Shown piece after piece: positions 1 to 8,498 of a stretch of 64,000 nucleotides of DNA (position 1 is the first letter of the stretch; the number at the start of each line of letters is the position of its first letter). The stretch lies in assembly GCA_022655215.1 (NCBI GenBank), contig JALCUE010000001.1, forward strand, positions 806,001-870,000, given 5' to 3'. A program made the translations under genes and the position numbers. Below the pieces are notes generated by a model. It did no database searches. It was not told where the DNA came from and saw only the letters and a list, made by a program, of their open reading frames with translations. The stretch is from Atopobiaceae bacterium (GTDB lineage: Bacteria; Actinomycetota; Coriobacteriia; Coriobacteriales; Atopobiaceae).

Positions 1-1096
1 GGTCGAACTCGCGCTCGAGCCGCTCCTTCACGACCTCCATGTGGAGAAGACCGAGGAAGCCGACGCGGAAGCCGAAGCCCAGGGCCACGGAGGTCTCGGG
101 GGTGTAGGTGATGGCCGGGTCGTTCAAGATCAACTTGTCGAGAGCATCACGCAGGTTCTCGTACTGCTCGGTGTCTATGGGGAAGAGCCCCGTGAACACC
201 ATGGGCTTGGCCTCGCGATAGCCCTCGCAGGGGCTGGCACAGGGCCTGTCGGCGAGCGTTATCGTGTCGCCGACCTTGATGAGCGCCGGGTCCTTGAGAC
301 CGGTCACGACATAGCCCACCTCGCCCACGCCGAGGTCGGCGGTGGCTATCTGCTTGGGACGCTTGCAGCCGACCTCCTCGACGTCGAAGGTGTCCCCGAG
401 CGCCATGAGACGCACGGTGTCGCCAGCGGCGATGCGGCCGTCGAAGACGCGCACGATGGCTATGACGCCACGATAGGAGTCGAACCATGAATCGATGATG
501 AGGGCTTTGAGCGGAGCGTCCGCGTCGCCGGCAGGAGGCGGCACGAGGACGGTGACCGCCTCCAGGAGGTCGTGTATCCCCGCGCCGGTCTTTCCGGAGA
601 CGCACACGGCATCCTCGGCGGGGAGCGCGAGGGCCTCCTCTATCTCGGCACGCACGCGCTCCGGTTCCGCCGACGGGAGGTCGATCTTGTTGATGGCCGG
701 AACGATCTCGAGGTTCGCGTTCATCGCGAGGAGGGCGTTCGAGACGGTCTGGGCCTCCACGCCCTGGGTGGCGTCCACGACGAGCACGGCCCCCTCGCAA
801 GCAGCGAGGGAACGTGAGACCTCGTACGAGAAGTCGACGTGACCCGGGGTGTCGATGAGGTTGAACTGATACGTCTCGCCGTCGTCGGCCTCGTACATGA
901 CGCGGACGGCATTCGACTTGATGGTGATGCCACGCTCGCGCTCGATGTCCATCGAGTCGAGCAGCTGCTCCTCCATGTCACGCTCCTCCACCGTATGCGT
1001 CGATTCGAGGATGCGATCGCAGATGGTGGACTTGCCGTGATCGATGTGGGCGATGACGGAGAAGTTCCTGATGTGGGTGCAGTCGTTTGTAGGCAT
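1..1096 (-). CDS. lepA: Elongation factor 4 LepA (partial, 3' end outside window)
   Basis: Translational GTPase that back-translocates or remodels stalled ribosomes. About 365 N-terminal residues are visible; the gene runs off the left edge. The start is [20 protein letters not shown]. The G1 motif AHIDHGKST is at residues 16-24, DTPGH at about 82-86 and NKID at about 136-139. The region after residue 180 continues into domain II, and the visible 3' end carries the family's [14 protein letters not shown] segment. The ATG at 1096 has no Shine-Dalgarno-like purine run upstream, and a TATTAT box lies only about 8 bp before it, so the mRNA may be leaderless. It is divergent from rpsT, a common pairing in Gram-positives. 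The family call is firm; leaderless translation is inference. Confidence 0.96.
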   Translation of the reverse strand, partial: MPTNDCTHIRNFSVIAHIDHGKSTICDRILESTHTVEERDMEEQLLDSMDIERERGITIKSNAVRVMYEADDGETYQFNLIDTPGHVDFSYEVSRSLAACEGAVLVVDATQGVEAQTVSNALLAMNANLEIVPAINKIDLPSAEPERVRAEIEEALALPAEDAVCVSGKTGAGIHDLLEAVTVLVPPPAGDADAPLKALIIDSWFDSYRGVIAIVRVFDGRIAAGDTVRLMALGDTFDVEEVGCKRPKQIATADLGVGEVGYVVTGLKDPALIKVGDTITLADRPCASPCEGYREAKPMVFTGLFPIDTEQYENLRDALDKLILNDPAITYTPETSVALGFGFRVGFLGLLHMEVVKERLEREFD

Positions 1097-1103
1097 GAGG
1101 ATG

Positions 1104-1109
1104 ATAATA
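1104..1109 (-). promoter_or_regulatory. Candidate lepA -10 box (TATTAT)
   Basis: Read on the minus strand, TATTAT ends 7-8 bases before the lepA ATG at 1096, about where transcription would begin. No good -35 is visible (AGCATG or TAGCAT at about 17-18 bp spacing). It fits a leaderless transcript. Confidence 0.4.
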
Positions 1110-1131
1110 GCGTATGAGCAGGAAATCATGC

Positions 1132-1137
1132 TATACT
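1132..1137 (+). promoter_or_regulatory. Candidate rpsT -10 box (TATACT)
   Basis: TATACT lies about 70 bp upstream of the rpsT GTG, giving a leader of roughly 60 nt. The -35 region is poor (AGCGTA or TAGCGT at 17-18 bp). It sits within the same short spacer as the lepA box, so the two promoters are back to back. Confidence 0.5.
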
Positions 1138-1205
1138 CGCTCCTGCTGCAAAACCACTGTCTCAGCAAGAGGCCTCGAACCTAGGGCGATCGAAAGGAAC
1201 CATCC

Positions 1206-1469
1206 GTGGCAAACATCAAGTCGCAGAAGAAGCGCAACAAGACGAACGAGAAGGCCCGCATCCGCAACAAGGCCGTCCGTTCCGAGCTCAAGACCGCCGT
1301 CAAGGGCGTTCACACCGCCGTCGAGGCCAACGACGCGGCGGCTGCTCAGACCGCGGCGGCGCATGCCTGCCGCCTGTTCGACAAGGCTGCCTCCAAGGGC
1401 ATCATCCACAAGAACCAGGCCGCTGACCGCAAGAGTGGCGTCCAGAAGCTTGCGAACACCGTCAAGTAG
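1206..1469 (+). CDS. rpsT: 30S ribosomal protein S20
   Basis: Primary 16S rRNA-binding protein of the small subunit, 87 aa, the usual length. It begins MANIKSQKKRNKTNEKAR and is rich in Lys/Arg and Ala, as expected for this helical bundle. The start is GTG at 1206, supported by AAAGGA at 1193-1198 with a 7-nt spacer. It is a single-gene unit: its own -10 box lies upstream and a strong hairpin follows at 1495-1530. S20 is known to autoregulate in other bacteria; no operator for that is recognisable here. One of only four plus-strand genes in the window. Confidence 0.98.
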   Translation: MANIKSQKKRNKTNEKARIRNKAVRSELKTAVKGVHTAVEANDAAAAQTAAAHACRLFDKAASKGIIHKNQAADRKSGVQKLANTVK

Positions 1470-1494
1470 TGCCAAGGACATAGGCTCTTGGCTC

Positions 1495-1530
1495 GAGAGG
1501 GGCTCCGACGTGCTGGTCGGGGCCCCTCTC
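1495..1530 (+). terminator. rpsT terminator hairpin
   Basis: GAGAGGGGCTCCGAC pairs with GTCGGGGCCCCTCTC around a 6-base loop, giving 15 pairs with one wobble. The 3' flank is TCTTAG, a poor T-tract. It lies between rpsT and the convergent holA stop, so it may stop transcription from both sides. Confidence 0.75.
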
Positions 1531-1557
1531 TCTTAGCGACCGAGCATCAAGGGACCC

Positions 1558-2523
1558 TCAGCGCGTGACGATGGAGAGGACCCAGGTCCTGAATGCGATG
1601 TCGGAGTCACCGGAGCCCTTGAGGATGCGCTCGCAGGCAGCCGCGCCCTTGAGGTCGCTCACGAGCTCGTCCATGGAGAACCCTCGAGCCCATCGCACGT
1701 GGTTCTTCACCTGCCACTGGGGCCTGGACAGCGCGCTCGGCACAAGCGCGGCCTGGCCCCTCTCGTCCAAGGCCTTCGCACAGATGAGCTCGCGAAGCCT
1801 CGTCGTGAGGAACGAGTGGAGACCCACGACGGACGCGCCGGGCATGAGGCCGTACAGACCCATCGCCTTGGCGGCGTCACGTTCACAGACGGCATCGAGG
1901 AAGTCCCAGGGCTTCGGCTCGGCGATGCGCGCCACGCGCGAGCGGACGTCGTCGTAGGTGATGCGCGGGGAATCCCCGACGAGGCTCGCCAAGGACTTCA
2001 CCTGGGCATCGAGCATGACTGTGGACTCACCCACGCGGCTCACGAGCTCGTCCGCGGCCCGCTGGTCCATCCCCTTGCCATACGCCGTCGCCATCTCGAC
2101 GACCATGCGCGGCAGCTCGTATCTCTTGCGCGGGGTGCAGTCTATGACCGCCGTGGGGCCCAGCTTCTGGATGGCCTTCCTGAGCCTCGTCGTCTTGGGA
2201 AGCGTGGTCGCCGCGATGAGGAGCACGGAATCCGGGTTCGGATCCTCGAGATAGCTGACGATGGCATCGGAGACCGGCTTCGGGAGATGGTCTGCCTCCT
2301 GGATGATGACGAGGCGGAACCCCGCGCCGAAGGGAAGCGTCTGGAGCGAGGAGATGACCTCCTGGGGATCCGTGTCAGCCTTGACCGTGAGCTCATCGAG
2401 GTTGAAGTCGACGAGTCCGGGGTCAAGACGGGCCTTGAGCCTCGTGACGGCGGTGCGTCGTTTGAGCTCGTCGGCTCCCACGACGAGATAGGCGGCCAAC
2501 AGGCCGGCTCCTTCGCTTCCCAA
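1558..2523 (-). CDS. holA: DNA polymerase III delta subunit
   Basis: Clamp-loader subunit that opens the beta clamp; 321 aa, normal for HolA/YqeN. It begins with the YLVVGADELKRRTAV segment typical of the family, where the degenerate P-loop site lies, and has the ESTVMLDAQVKSLASLVGD region of the lid domain. The start is TTG at 2523, chosen because AAGGAGGAT (2527-2535) sits just upstream; no better ATG is near. Transcribed after comEC across 75 bp. The comEA-comEC-holA order is common in Gram-positives, usually just upstream of rpsT, as here (rpsT convergent). HolA is poorly conserved, so synteny adds weight. Confidence 0.9.
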   Translation of the reverse strand: MGSEGAGLLAAYLVVGADELKRRTAVTRLKARLDPGLVDFNLDELTVKADTDPQEVISSLQTLPFGAGFRLVIIQEADHLPKPVSDAIVSYLEDPNPDSVLLIAATTLPKTTRLRKAIQKLGPTAVIDCTPRKRYELPRMVVEMATAYGKGMDQRAADELVSRVGESTVMLDAQVKSLASLVGDSPRITYDDVRSRVARIAEPKPWDFLDAVCERDAAKAMGLYGLMPGASVVGLHSFLTTRLRELICAKALDERGQAALVPSALSRPQWQVKNHVRWARGFSMDELVSDLKGAAACERILKGSGDSDIAFRTWVLSIVTR

Positions 2524-2598
2524 GACATCCTCCTTGGATGGTCCGTTGCATCGTCCTTCCCATGATAGGTCAGGACCGACCCCTGACCCGCGTCGGCC

Positions 2599-5016
2599 TC
2601 AGGCCCGCGCTGGCCTCTGGGTGATGACGACGGGGCCGCGTGCCGACGGCATGAGGATGACGTCACCGACATCCTTCGTGCAGAGGAAGTCCGAGCCCGA
2701 GGTCTCAAGCGTGGAGACGCACTCATCGGTTGGGTGTCCGTACCTGTTCCCCTCCCCTGCGCTCGCGACCGCGACCTCAGCATCCAGGACATCCGCCGTC
2801 CCCGGTGAGATCGACACCGCGGAACCATGATGGCCGACCTTGAGGAAGTCGACGTCACCGACGTCATGCGCGAGAGCGATCGAATCCGTCTCGTCCCTCT
2901 CGGCATCTCCCGTTAGCAACCCTGTGAGGCATGCATCCGACCGCGTCCAGGGAAGCGCCGGCATGCCGCCCTCCCATCCCATGACAAGGCATATCGAATC
3001 GGCGTTCACGTCCCCCTCGGTCGGCCCATGGGGCCAGACGACCTTGAACGAGAAACCGGAAATCCGGAGAACGTCGCCGTATGACACCTCGACCGGATCG
3101 CTTCCGGTGAGGTCGGCCACCGTGGATACGAGCTCGGCGGACATGGACGAGGAGACGCCCTCCCCCACGATCACCTCGCCGACATCGACGACACCGAGGA
3201 GGTCATCAAGACCTCCGACATGGTCGTCATGCAGGTGAGTGAGGAGAACGGCGTCCAGTCGCGTGACATGATTGCGCGCCATGGCCTCGACGATCGCCGA
3301 GTCAGGACCCGTATCGACGAGAAGCGAGGAGGAACCGTCCTGGATGAGGATGGCGTCGCCTTGACCGATGTCAAGCACGACGACACGTGCGGGCACGAGG
3401 AGCGTCCAGCGGACGAAGAGGCAGACGAGGACGAGGGAGATGGTCAGAAGGCCTGCCCTCAGGACACGACCTCGCGGTCTCGGCCACCAGAGGTAAAGGA
3501 GGACGCCGAGGAAGAGCTCCGCCACGCAGGACCACTCGGGAGCCTCGACCGCGACGCAGGACAGGGGCAGCCGAGAGACGAGACGGGCCACATATGCAAG
3601 CGACTCGAACGACCAACCCGCGACCACGAGCATGGCAGGGCCCACCACCGGCACCCACGAGAACGCGACCGACACGAGACCCACGCACATGGACATGAGA
3701 AAAAGAGGCGATGCGACGACATTGACGACAGGCCCCGCGAGAGACAGACGCGAGAACGTCACGGCGCAGAGTGACGCACATGAGACCTGCGCGACCACGG
3801 AGGAGCCAAGCGAGTCTCCCACGTGCCGGACCCCACGCCCGACAAGGCGACGGAGACGATGGGGGAACAACGCAACGACGGTGGAGGGCATCTCTCCCGC
3901 GAACGCGGAGAGGACCGACGAGGCATACGTGCTGAACACACAGAGCGAGACGACGCAGGTGACGGAGAGCAGGAAACCAAGGTCATACGCGGAGAAGGGG
4001 TCCGCCGCAGCGATGGCGAGCCCGACCAGCCCGACTGCGGTGAGCGCATGGCCCCGTCGGCCCGCGAGGTGGGCGAGGCTCGCCACGACGCTCATCGCCC
4101 AGGCCCTCAAGGCCGACACGGGCGCACCGCAGAGCATGACGAAGCAGAACGTGGCAACACAGACCACGACGGCTCTGAGGCGTGGCCGAGCTCCGATGCG
4201 TCGAAGCGCACCCTCGAGCGCGGACGCCATGATGGCAAGGTGCGAGCCCGACACGGCGACGAGGTGTGCGAGGCCTGCCGAGGAGAACGCATCGGAGAGG
4301 CCTGATGAGGACATCGACTCCCTCCATCCAAGCAGGCACCCGCACATGAGGGCCCTTCCATCCGAGGAGCCGGGGTCGATCGTCCCCACGAGGCCCTCGC
4401 GCACCCCCTCAAGAGCGCCGATCACGCCGGAGGGAGGACCGATCTCGAGGACATGTCTCACGGATATGGTCCCGAACACCCCTCTTCGCCTCGAGGAGAT
4501 GCCCCACTCGTCATCTTCGGCGACCGAGAGTCGGCCCACACAACGAAGAGTGGTCCCCCTGCCGACGCGCTCGCTCCCGCGGACCCAGACAGAGCAGGAC
4601 TCGCCGGACGGAAGTCGTGCCTGGGCTCGCACGAGCCAGTCATCCTTCGACCTGGTGGGGTCTCCCGTCACCTCGAGCTCACACGAGGAGACAGGGACGC
4701 CCGCCAGCTTCGTCACCGTGCTCGTCCCCGCGTCCACCATGGCCGTCGACCCGAGCGCACCGATGAGGACCGCAGCGGCACATGCGGAGCACGCGAGCAG
4801 GACATGGCGACGCCCCTCCCATGAGTCGCTCCGAGACGCCATGAGGAGGGACACGAGGGAGACGGCACAGCCGATGGCCGCCAAGACGAGACCGAAGGAG
4901 GAGCGACCCGTCACGGCGAGCGTCACGCAGGTCCGTTCCGCGAGCACCAAGCTCACAAGCGCGGCAATCGCAGACGGCACGTAAGGCCTCGTCGCAGTGA
5001 GGGTCCTCTCAGACAC
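2599..5016 (-). CDS. comEC: ComEC/Rec2 competence DNA-uptake channel
   Basis: Membrane channel that passes single-stranded DNA through the cytoplasmic membrane during transformation; 805 aa, usual size. The N-terminus has several hydrophobic segments, followed by a soluble DUF4131-like stretch (about 100-200). The ComEC core carries the HLVAVSGSHLA motif near residue 255 with many membrane helices after it. The C-terminal metallo-beta-lactamase-like domain has LDIGQGDA and the metal motif HLHDDHVGG near residue 590, with a later GHHGS. The start is GTG at 5016, overlapping the comEA stop by 8 bp, so translation is probably coupled. Its partner comEA is present; comF and the pilus genes are not in this window. 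Confidence 0.95.
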   Translation of the reverse strand: MSERTLTATRPYVPSAIAALVSLVLAERTCVTLAVTGRSSFGLVLAAIGCAVSLVSLLMASRSDSWEGRRHVLLACSACAAAVLIGALGSTAMVDAGTSTVTKLAGVPVSSCELEVTGDPTRSKDDWLVRAQARLPSGESCSVWVRGSERVGRGTTLRCVGRLSVAEDDEWGISSRRRGVFGTISVRHVLEIGPPSGVIGALEGVREGLVGTIDPGSSDGRALMCGCLLGWRESMSSSGLSDAFSSAGLAHLVAVSGSHLAIMASALEGALRRIGARPRLRAVVVCVATFCFVMLCGAPVSALRAWAMSVVASLAHLAGRRGHALTAVGLVGLAIAAADPFSAYDLGFLLSVTCVVSLCVFSTYASSVLSAFAGEMPSTVVALFPHRLRRLVGRGVRHVGDSLGSSVVAQVSCASLCAVTFSRLSLAGPVVNVVASPLFLMSMCVGLVSVAFSWVPVVGPAMLVVAGWSFESLAYVARLVSRLPLSCVAVEAPEWSCVAELFLGVLLYLWWPRPRGRVLRAGLLTISLVLVCLFVRWTLLVPARVVVLDIGQGDAILIQDGSSSLLVDTGPDSAIVEAMARNHVTRLDAVLLTHLHDDHVGGLDDLLGVVDVGEVIVGEGVSSSMSAELVSTVADLTGSDPVEVSYGDVLRISGFSFKVVWPHGPTEGDVNADSICLVMGWEGGMPALPWTRSDACLTGLLTGDAERDETDSIALAHDVGDVDFLKVGHHGSAVSISPGTADVLDAEVAVASAGEGNRYGHPTDECVSTLETSGSDFLCTKDVGDVILMPSARGPVVITQRPARA

Positions 5017-5656
5017 GGATCGAGTCCTTGAGCCTCTCGAACTTCTTCTCCCCGATACCGCTCACTCGCATGAGGTCCTCAGGTGTGGCGAAGGGACCGT
5101 TCTGCTCCCTGTCCTTGACGATCGCCGCCGATGTGGCCGGCCCCACGCCGGGAAGGGTCGCGAGGGCCGCCTCGTCCGCGACGTTGATGTCCACCGTCCC
5201 GCCAGGTGACGTACCCGCCACCGCGTTCGTGCCTGTCGTCGAGGTGACAGGGGTCGCGACCTCGCCAACGAGCGGGACATGGACCTTTGATCCATCAGAG
5301 ACGGTCGCCGCGAGGTTCACAGAGGTCGTGTCAGCCGCATCCGAGAGCCCTCCGGCAGCCGCCACCGCATCCCTCACGCGGACGACGTCGCCCACCAAGT
5401 CATAGACGCCCGGCATCGACACCGCACCGTCGACATGAACGGTCACGACCGGGACCTGCTTCGTCTCGGCGACGGCCGTGGCGGGATCGACCGTCTCCAA
5501 GGTCGTCGTCATTTCAGTCGCCGCCCCATGACGTTCGACGACGGTCCCCGTGCCCGACGTTACGCATGCCGCGACCACCACGACCATGACGATGACGCAG
5601 AGCGCGCATGTTATGAGGAAGGCCCTCGAGGGCCTCCTCTTCCTGACCTGTGCCAC
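5009..5656 (-). CDS. comEA: ComEA competence DNA-binding protein
   Basis: Membrane-anchored DNA receptor of transformation, 215 aa. One N-terminal membrane helix (about residues 13-33), then a SLBB-type domain (VTVHVDGAVSMPGVYDL), a Ser/Thr/Gly linker, and a C-terminal pair of helix-hairpin-helix motifs (VDINVADEAALATLPGVG and VSGIGEKKFERL). The frame is open 31 codons further upstream, but the GTG at 5656 is chosen because GGGAGGTG lies 7 nt before it and the resulting protein has the usual short cytoplasmic N-terminus. The start region is enclosed by a stable hairpin at 5657-5696. It is first in a comEA-comEC unit. Confidence 0.93.
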   Translation of the reverse strand: MAQVRKRRPSRAFLITCALCVIVMVVVVAACVTSGTGTVVERHGAATEMTTTLETVDPATAVAETKQVPVVTVHVDGAVSMPGVYDLVGDVVRVRDAVAAAGGLSDAADTTSVNLAATVSDGSKVHVPLVGEVATPVTSTTGTNAVAGTSPGGTVDINVADEAALATLPGVGPATSAAIVKDREQNGPFATPEDLMRVSGIGEKKFERLKDSIRV

Positions 5657-5696
5657 GACGCCCACCTCCCGATTCCATTGTCGGGTGGCAGGCGTC
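5657..5696 (-). promoter_or_regulatory. Hairpin hiding the comEA ribosome-binding site
   Basis: In the mRNA, GACGCC (5696-5691) pairs with GGCGTC (5662-5657), and inside it CCACC pairs with GGTGG and CGA with TCG. The 3' arm contains the comEA Shine-Dalgarno, and the GTG start follows directly at 5656. The structure could limit translation; whether it is regulated is unknown. The rest of the 147-bp spacer towards thiI holds nothing I recognise. Confidence 0.5.
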
Positions 5697-5803
5697 TCAT
5701 GCGTCACTCTTCTTGTGGCTCGTGGTCGTCGCGCCGACGCGCATCTCACACGAAACCGACGAACATCTCACGGAGCCGGGCGAACGAGGCCTGGCCCGGA
5801 TCG

Positions 5804-7048
5804 TCAGCGCTCGGGAAAAGCAGGTGCGAGCTCGTGATGGAACGGCCGCGTCGAGCGAGGTGGCCGATATGAGGGGCAGTTGCCGAAGTCGACGTACTCG
5901 GCGGAGGCGAGGAGCCTCTCGACCATGGCGTCATGGTCGAAGGTGTCCCAGGCGGCGGCGACCTCCGCGGGACGCGCATGGGTCTCGGGACGACGCGGCA
6001 TGAAGAGGGTGCAGCAGTCGGGCGCCGTCTCGCAGCAGATCTCATAGGTGCCCAGTGACTTCGCCCTCGCGATGATCTCCTGCTTGTCGGACCCGATGAG
6101 AGGCCTCAGCACGGGCATGGAGACGACCTCGTCAGTCGCGGCGATGTTGTCCAGCGTCTGGGAGGCGACCTGGCCGAGCGACTCGCCGGTCACGAGTGCC
6201 TTGGCGCCCTCCAGCCGCGCGATCCTCTCGGCGACGGCGTACATGAGTCGACGGTACATGATGATCCGAAGGCTCTGGGGTGCCGCGAGCGAGATCTCGC
6301 GCTGGCACTCGCCGAACGGGACCACATAGAGTCGTCCGACGCAGCCCGAAGGCGCAAGCTGACGTATGAGATCCTGGCAGAGGTACTCGCTCGTATCCGA
6401 TGTCATGGGCCTGCCCGAGAAGTGGACGGGTACGCACACCGCCCCACGCCTGCCGACCATCCACGTGGCGACAGGTGAGTCGAACCCACTGGACAGGAGA
6501 GGCACGACCTTCCCGGCGGTGCCCACCGGAAGTCCGCCCACGCCGCGCTCGGAGGCGGCATATACGTAGACGTCACCCTGGATGACGAGGACGTTCACCT
6601 GGGCGTCCGGCCCATGCATCTCGACCTTCTTGTCGGGATACGCCTCACAGAGGACCTCGCCCACCAGCCGGTTGATGTCCAACGTGTGGAGCTCGTAATC
6701 GGTGTTCGACCGGTGTGCATGGACCTTGAACGACTCGAAGTCACCGAACTCCGCGAGAGCGGCGACGGCCGCGGCGCAGTACTCGTCCTCGTCCCGTGGA
6801 CACTTGAATGCCCTGGAGACGCGAGCGACACCAGGGACCTTGCCCAAGATGTCCGCACATTCGGCCAAAGCCGAGTCGTCCCTCAAAGTGACGAGGACAT
6901 GACCCGAGATCCTGCCGACGTGCTCGACGGGCATGTCCTCGAGGGTCCTTCTTATGTTGGCCACAAGCTGGTTCTCGAATGTCGAGCGGTTCTTTCCCTT
7001 GAGGCCTATCTCGTGATAGTGGACGAGCGCGACACGCTTCGTGGGCAT
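5804..7048 (-). CDS. thiI: tRNA 4-thiouridine synthase ThiI (no rhodanese domain)
   Basis: ATP-dependent sulfur transferase that makes 4-thiouridine at tRNA position 8 and may feed thiazole synthesis; 414 aa. N-terminal ferredoxin-like plus THUMP region (about 1-165), then the PP-loop ATP pyrophosphatase domain starting LLSSGFDSPVA at about 184-194. The usual loop is SGGxDS; here it reads SSGFDS. The C-terminal rhodanese domain of the enterobacterial enzyme is absent, as in Gram-positives. The start is ATG at 7048, 4 bp after the rpoZ stop, with no strong Shine-Dalgarno, so coupling is likely. Last gene of the mihF-gmk-rpoZ-thiI row. Confidence 0.93.
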   Translation of the reverse strand: MPTKRVALVHYHEIGLKGKNRSTFENQLVANIRRTLEDMPVEHVGRISGHVLVTLRDDSALAECADILGKVPGVARVSRAFKCPRDEDEYCAAAVAALAEFGDFESFKVHAHRSNTDYELHTLDINRLVGEVLCEAYPDKKVEMHGPDAQVNVLVIQGDVYVYAASERGVGGLPVGTAGKVVPLLSSGFDSPVATWMVGRRGAVCVPVHFSGRPMTSDTSEYLCQDLIRQLAPSGCVGRLYVVPFGECQREISLAAPQSLRIIMYRRLMYAVAERIARLEGAKALVTGESLGQVASQTLDNIAATDEVVSMPVLRPLIGSDKQEIIARAKSLGTYEICCETAPDCCTLFMPRRPETHARPAEVAAAWDTFDHDAMVERLLASAEYVDFGNCPSYRPPRSTRPFHHELAPAFPER

Positions 7049-7052
7049 GTCG

Positions 7053-7337
7053 TTACTCAGCAGCCTCGTCCATGCCCTTGATCTCGGCATCGAACGCATC
7101 CGCGTCATAGCCGAGGGTGCCGTCCTCGATCTCGTCCATGGCGACGGAGATGGGATCCTGGCCGGAGACGACGGTCGTGATGTCGTCGACCTCCTGGATG
7201 GCGGCGACACGGAGGTGCTGGCCACGGAGCATGTTGTTGATGTCACAGGCACGCTTCGAAGCGACGGAGCAGAGCAGGAATGGGTTGTGCTCGGTCTTGT
7301 CGAGCAGGCTATCGATCTCAGGCTTGGTGACTGGCAT
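7053..7337 (-). CDS. rpoZ: RNA polymerase omega subunit
   Basis: Small chaperone-like subunit of RNA polymerase, 94 aa. The core SVASKRACDINNMLRG matches the family's conserved A-(K/R)-R-A-x-x-I-N segment, and an acidic tail follows. It starts at ATG 7337 with GAGGGT upstream, 12 bp after gmk. The gmk-rpoZ neighbourhood is conserved across many bacteria and supports the call for this short gene. Confidence 0.93.
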   Translation of the reverse strand: MPVTKPEIDSLLDKTEHNPFLLCSVASKRACDINNMLRGQHLRVAAIQEVDDITTVVSGQDPISVAMDEIEDGTLGYDADAFDAEIKGMDEAAE

Positions 7338-7349
7338 TGGGTAGGACCC

Positions 7350-7916
7350 TCACTTCATCTCATATGACCTGATGGCGGCGAGCAGGTCGGCGACCGCCAC
7401 ATCAAGGTCATCGTTGACTATCCGAACGTCATAGGAGCTCGCAAGCTCCATCTCGCGCTTGGCATCCGCGAGCCTGAGCTCGATGGAGCTCTCGTCCTCC
7501 GTGCCGCGGTCCCTGAGACGCTTCTCGAGGATCTCCTGCGAGGGAGGCTCGACGAAGATGAGGACCGCGTCGGGGAAACGGCGCCTGACGTTCAAGGCGC
7601 CCTGCACGTCGATCTCGAGGATGATCGAATGTCCGTCGCTCAGACGGTCGGTCACCTCGGAGACGAGCGTGCCGTAGCGATGATCGTGGACCTGCGCCCA
7701 CTCGAGGAACTCCCCCGCCTCGACGCGACGCGTGAACTCGTCGTCGGTCAGGAAGTGGTAGGAGACCCCATCGACCTCGCCTGTGCGTGGAGCTCTCGTA
7801 GTCGCAGAGACCGTCAGGGCGAGGTCCGGGCGAATCTCCCTTGCTCGGGAGACCAATGTGCCCTTACCCGCACCTGACGGTCCTGAGACTACGAAGAGCC
7901 TTGGTGAATCAGGCAC
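7350..7916 (-). CDS. gmk: Guanylate kinase
   Basis: Phosphorylates GMP to GDP with ATP; cytoplasmic; 188 aa. P-loop GPSGAGKGT at about residues 12-20, GMP-binding segment SATTRAPRTGEVDGVSYHF, and ILEIDVQGALNVRRRFPDA in the core. The start is GTG at 7916, directly after the mihF stop codon with no gap. The Shine-Dalgarno must lie inside mihF, which implies coupled translation. mIHF next to gmk is typical of Actinobacteria. Confidence 0.97.
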   Translation of the reverse strand: MPDSPRLFVVSGPSGAGKGTLVSRAREIRPDLALTVSATTRAPRTGEVDGVSYHFLTDDEFTRRVEAGEFLEWAQVHDHRYGTLVSEVTDRLSDGHSIILEIDVQGALNVRRRFPDAVLIFVEPPSQEILEKRLRDRGTEDESSIELRLADAKREMELASSYDVRIVNDDLDVAVADLLAAIRSYEMK

Positions 7917-8225
7917 TTACTTCGAGAGGATCTCGAGGAGAGCATCGCGCTGACGGGCGCCGAGGCCCTGGACGCGACGCTTGGGGGAAATGCCGAGCTC
8001 CTCCATGATCTTGGCCGACTTGGCCTTGCCATAGCCAGGCAGGGACTCGATGAGGGTGTGAACGGGCATGCGGCTGGCAGCCGGGTCATCGGAGTTCAGA
8101 ACCTTCTCGAGGGAGACCTTTCCGGTCTTGATCTTCTCGCGAAGCTCCGCACGAGCGTGACGAGCCTCAGCGGCCTTCTTGAGGTTGGCCGCACGCTGCT
8201 CTTCGGAGAGTTGAGGGAGAGCCAT
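7917..8225 (-). CDS. mihF: Actinobacterial integration host factor mIHF
   Basis: Nucleoid-associated DNA-bending protein, 102 aa, unrelated to enterobacterial IHF. It begins MALPQLSEEQRAANLKKAAE. The C-terminal part has the helix-two-turn-helix-like stretch LPGYGKAKSAKIMEELGI and the ending GLGARQRDALLEIL. A longer upstream frame exists from a TTG, but the ATG at 8225 is chosen because TTGGAGGAT lies just upstream and the family starts here. It has its own promoter (8419-8444) with a leader of nearly 190 nt. Confidence 0.95.
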   Translation of the reverse strand: MALPQLSEEQRAANLKKAAEARHARAELREKIKTGKVSLEKVLNSDDPAASRMPVHTLIESLPGYGKAKSAKIMEELGISPKRRVQGLGARQRDALLEILSK

Positions 8226-8418
8226 GAAATCCTCCAAACGTCGTTTTACCGTTACCTGATTCGTTCGACCGTTATGCGAATCCGTCAGGTCCAGTGACCA
8301 GTGTGGCAATCTAGCGGCCAGTTTGCAAGCAAATACAGGCAAAACGAGGCATCTTTCGTGTGCAATCTACATAACGGACACTGTGATACAGATAGAGGCG
8401 ATTAATCTACCTGCGATT

Positions 8419-8444
8419 ATTGTACCAAGACGCCAACCCGTCAA
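8419..8444 (-). promoter_or_regulatory. Promoter of the mihF-gmk-rpoZ-thiI unit
   Basis: On the minus strand an extended -10, TGG-TACAAT (8427-8419), is preceded by TTGACG (8444-8439), with a 14-bp spacer. The spacer is too short for a normal -35, so the extended -10 probably carries it. The transcript would have a leader of about 185 nt before the mihF ATG; I see no riboswitch in it. Confidence 0.55.
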
Positions 8445-8452
8445 GATGCTCG

Positions 8453-8497
8453 ACCGTTCGCGGCGATTTGGCGCCGCAGGTAAATGACGTGAACGGT
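8453..8497 (-). terminator. Hairpin at the end of the pyr operon
   Basis: ACCGTTC (8453-8459) is complementary to GAACGGT (8491-8497), and inside them GCGGCG pairs with CGCCGC around ATTTGG (8460-8477). It starts right at the pyrF stop codon and ends before the mihF promoter. No T-run follows, so factor-independent termination is not certain. Confidence 0.5.
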
Positions 8498-8498
8498 A

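Noticed and set aside
2568-2588. Hairpin GGTCAGG/CCTGACC between comEC and holA
   Set aside because: Seven pairs only and no T-run; too weak to call a terminator.
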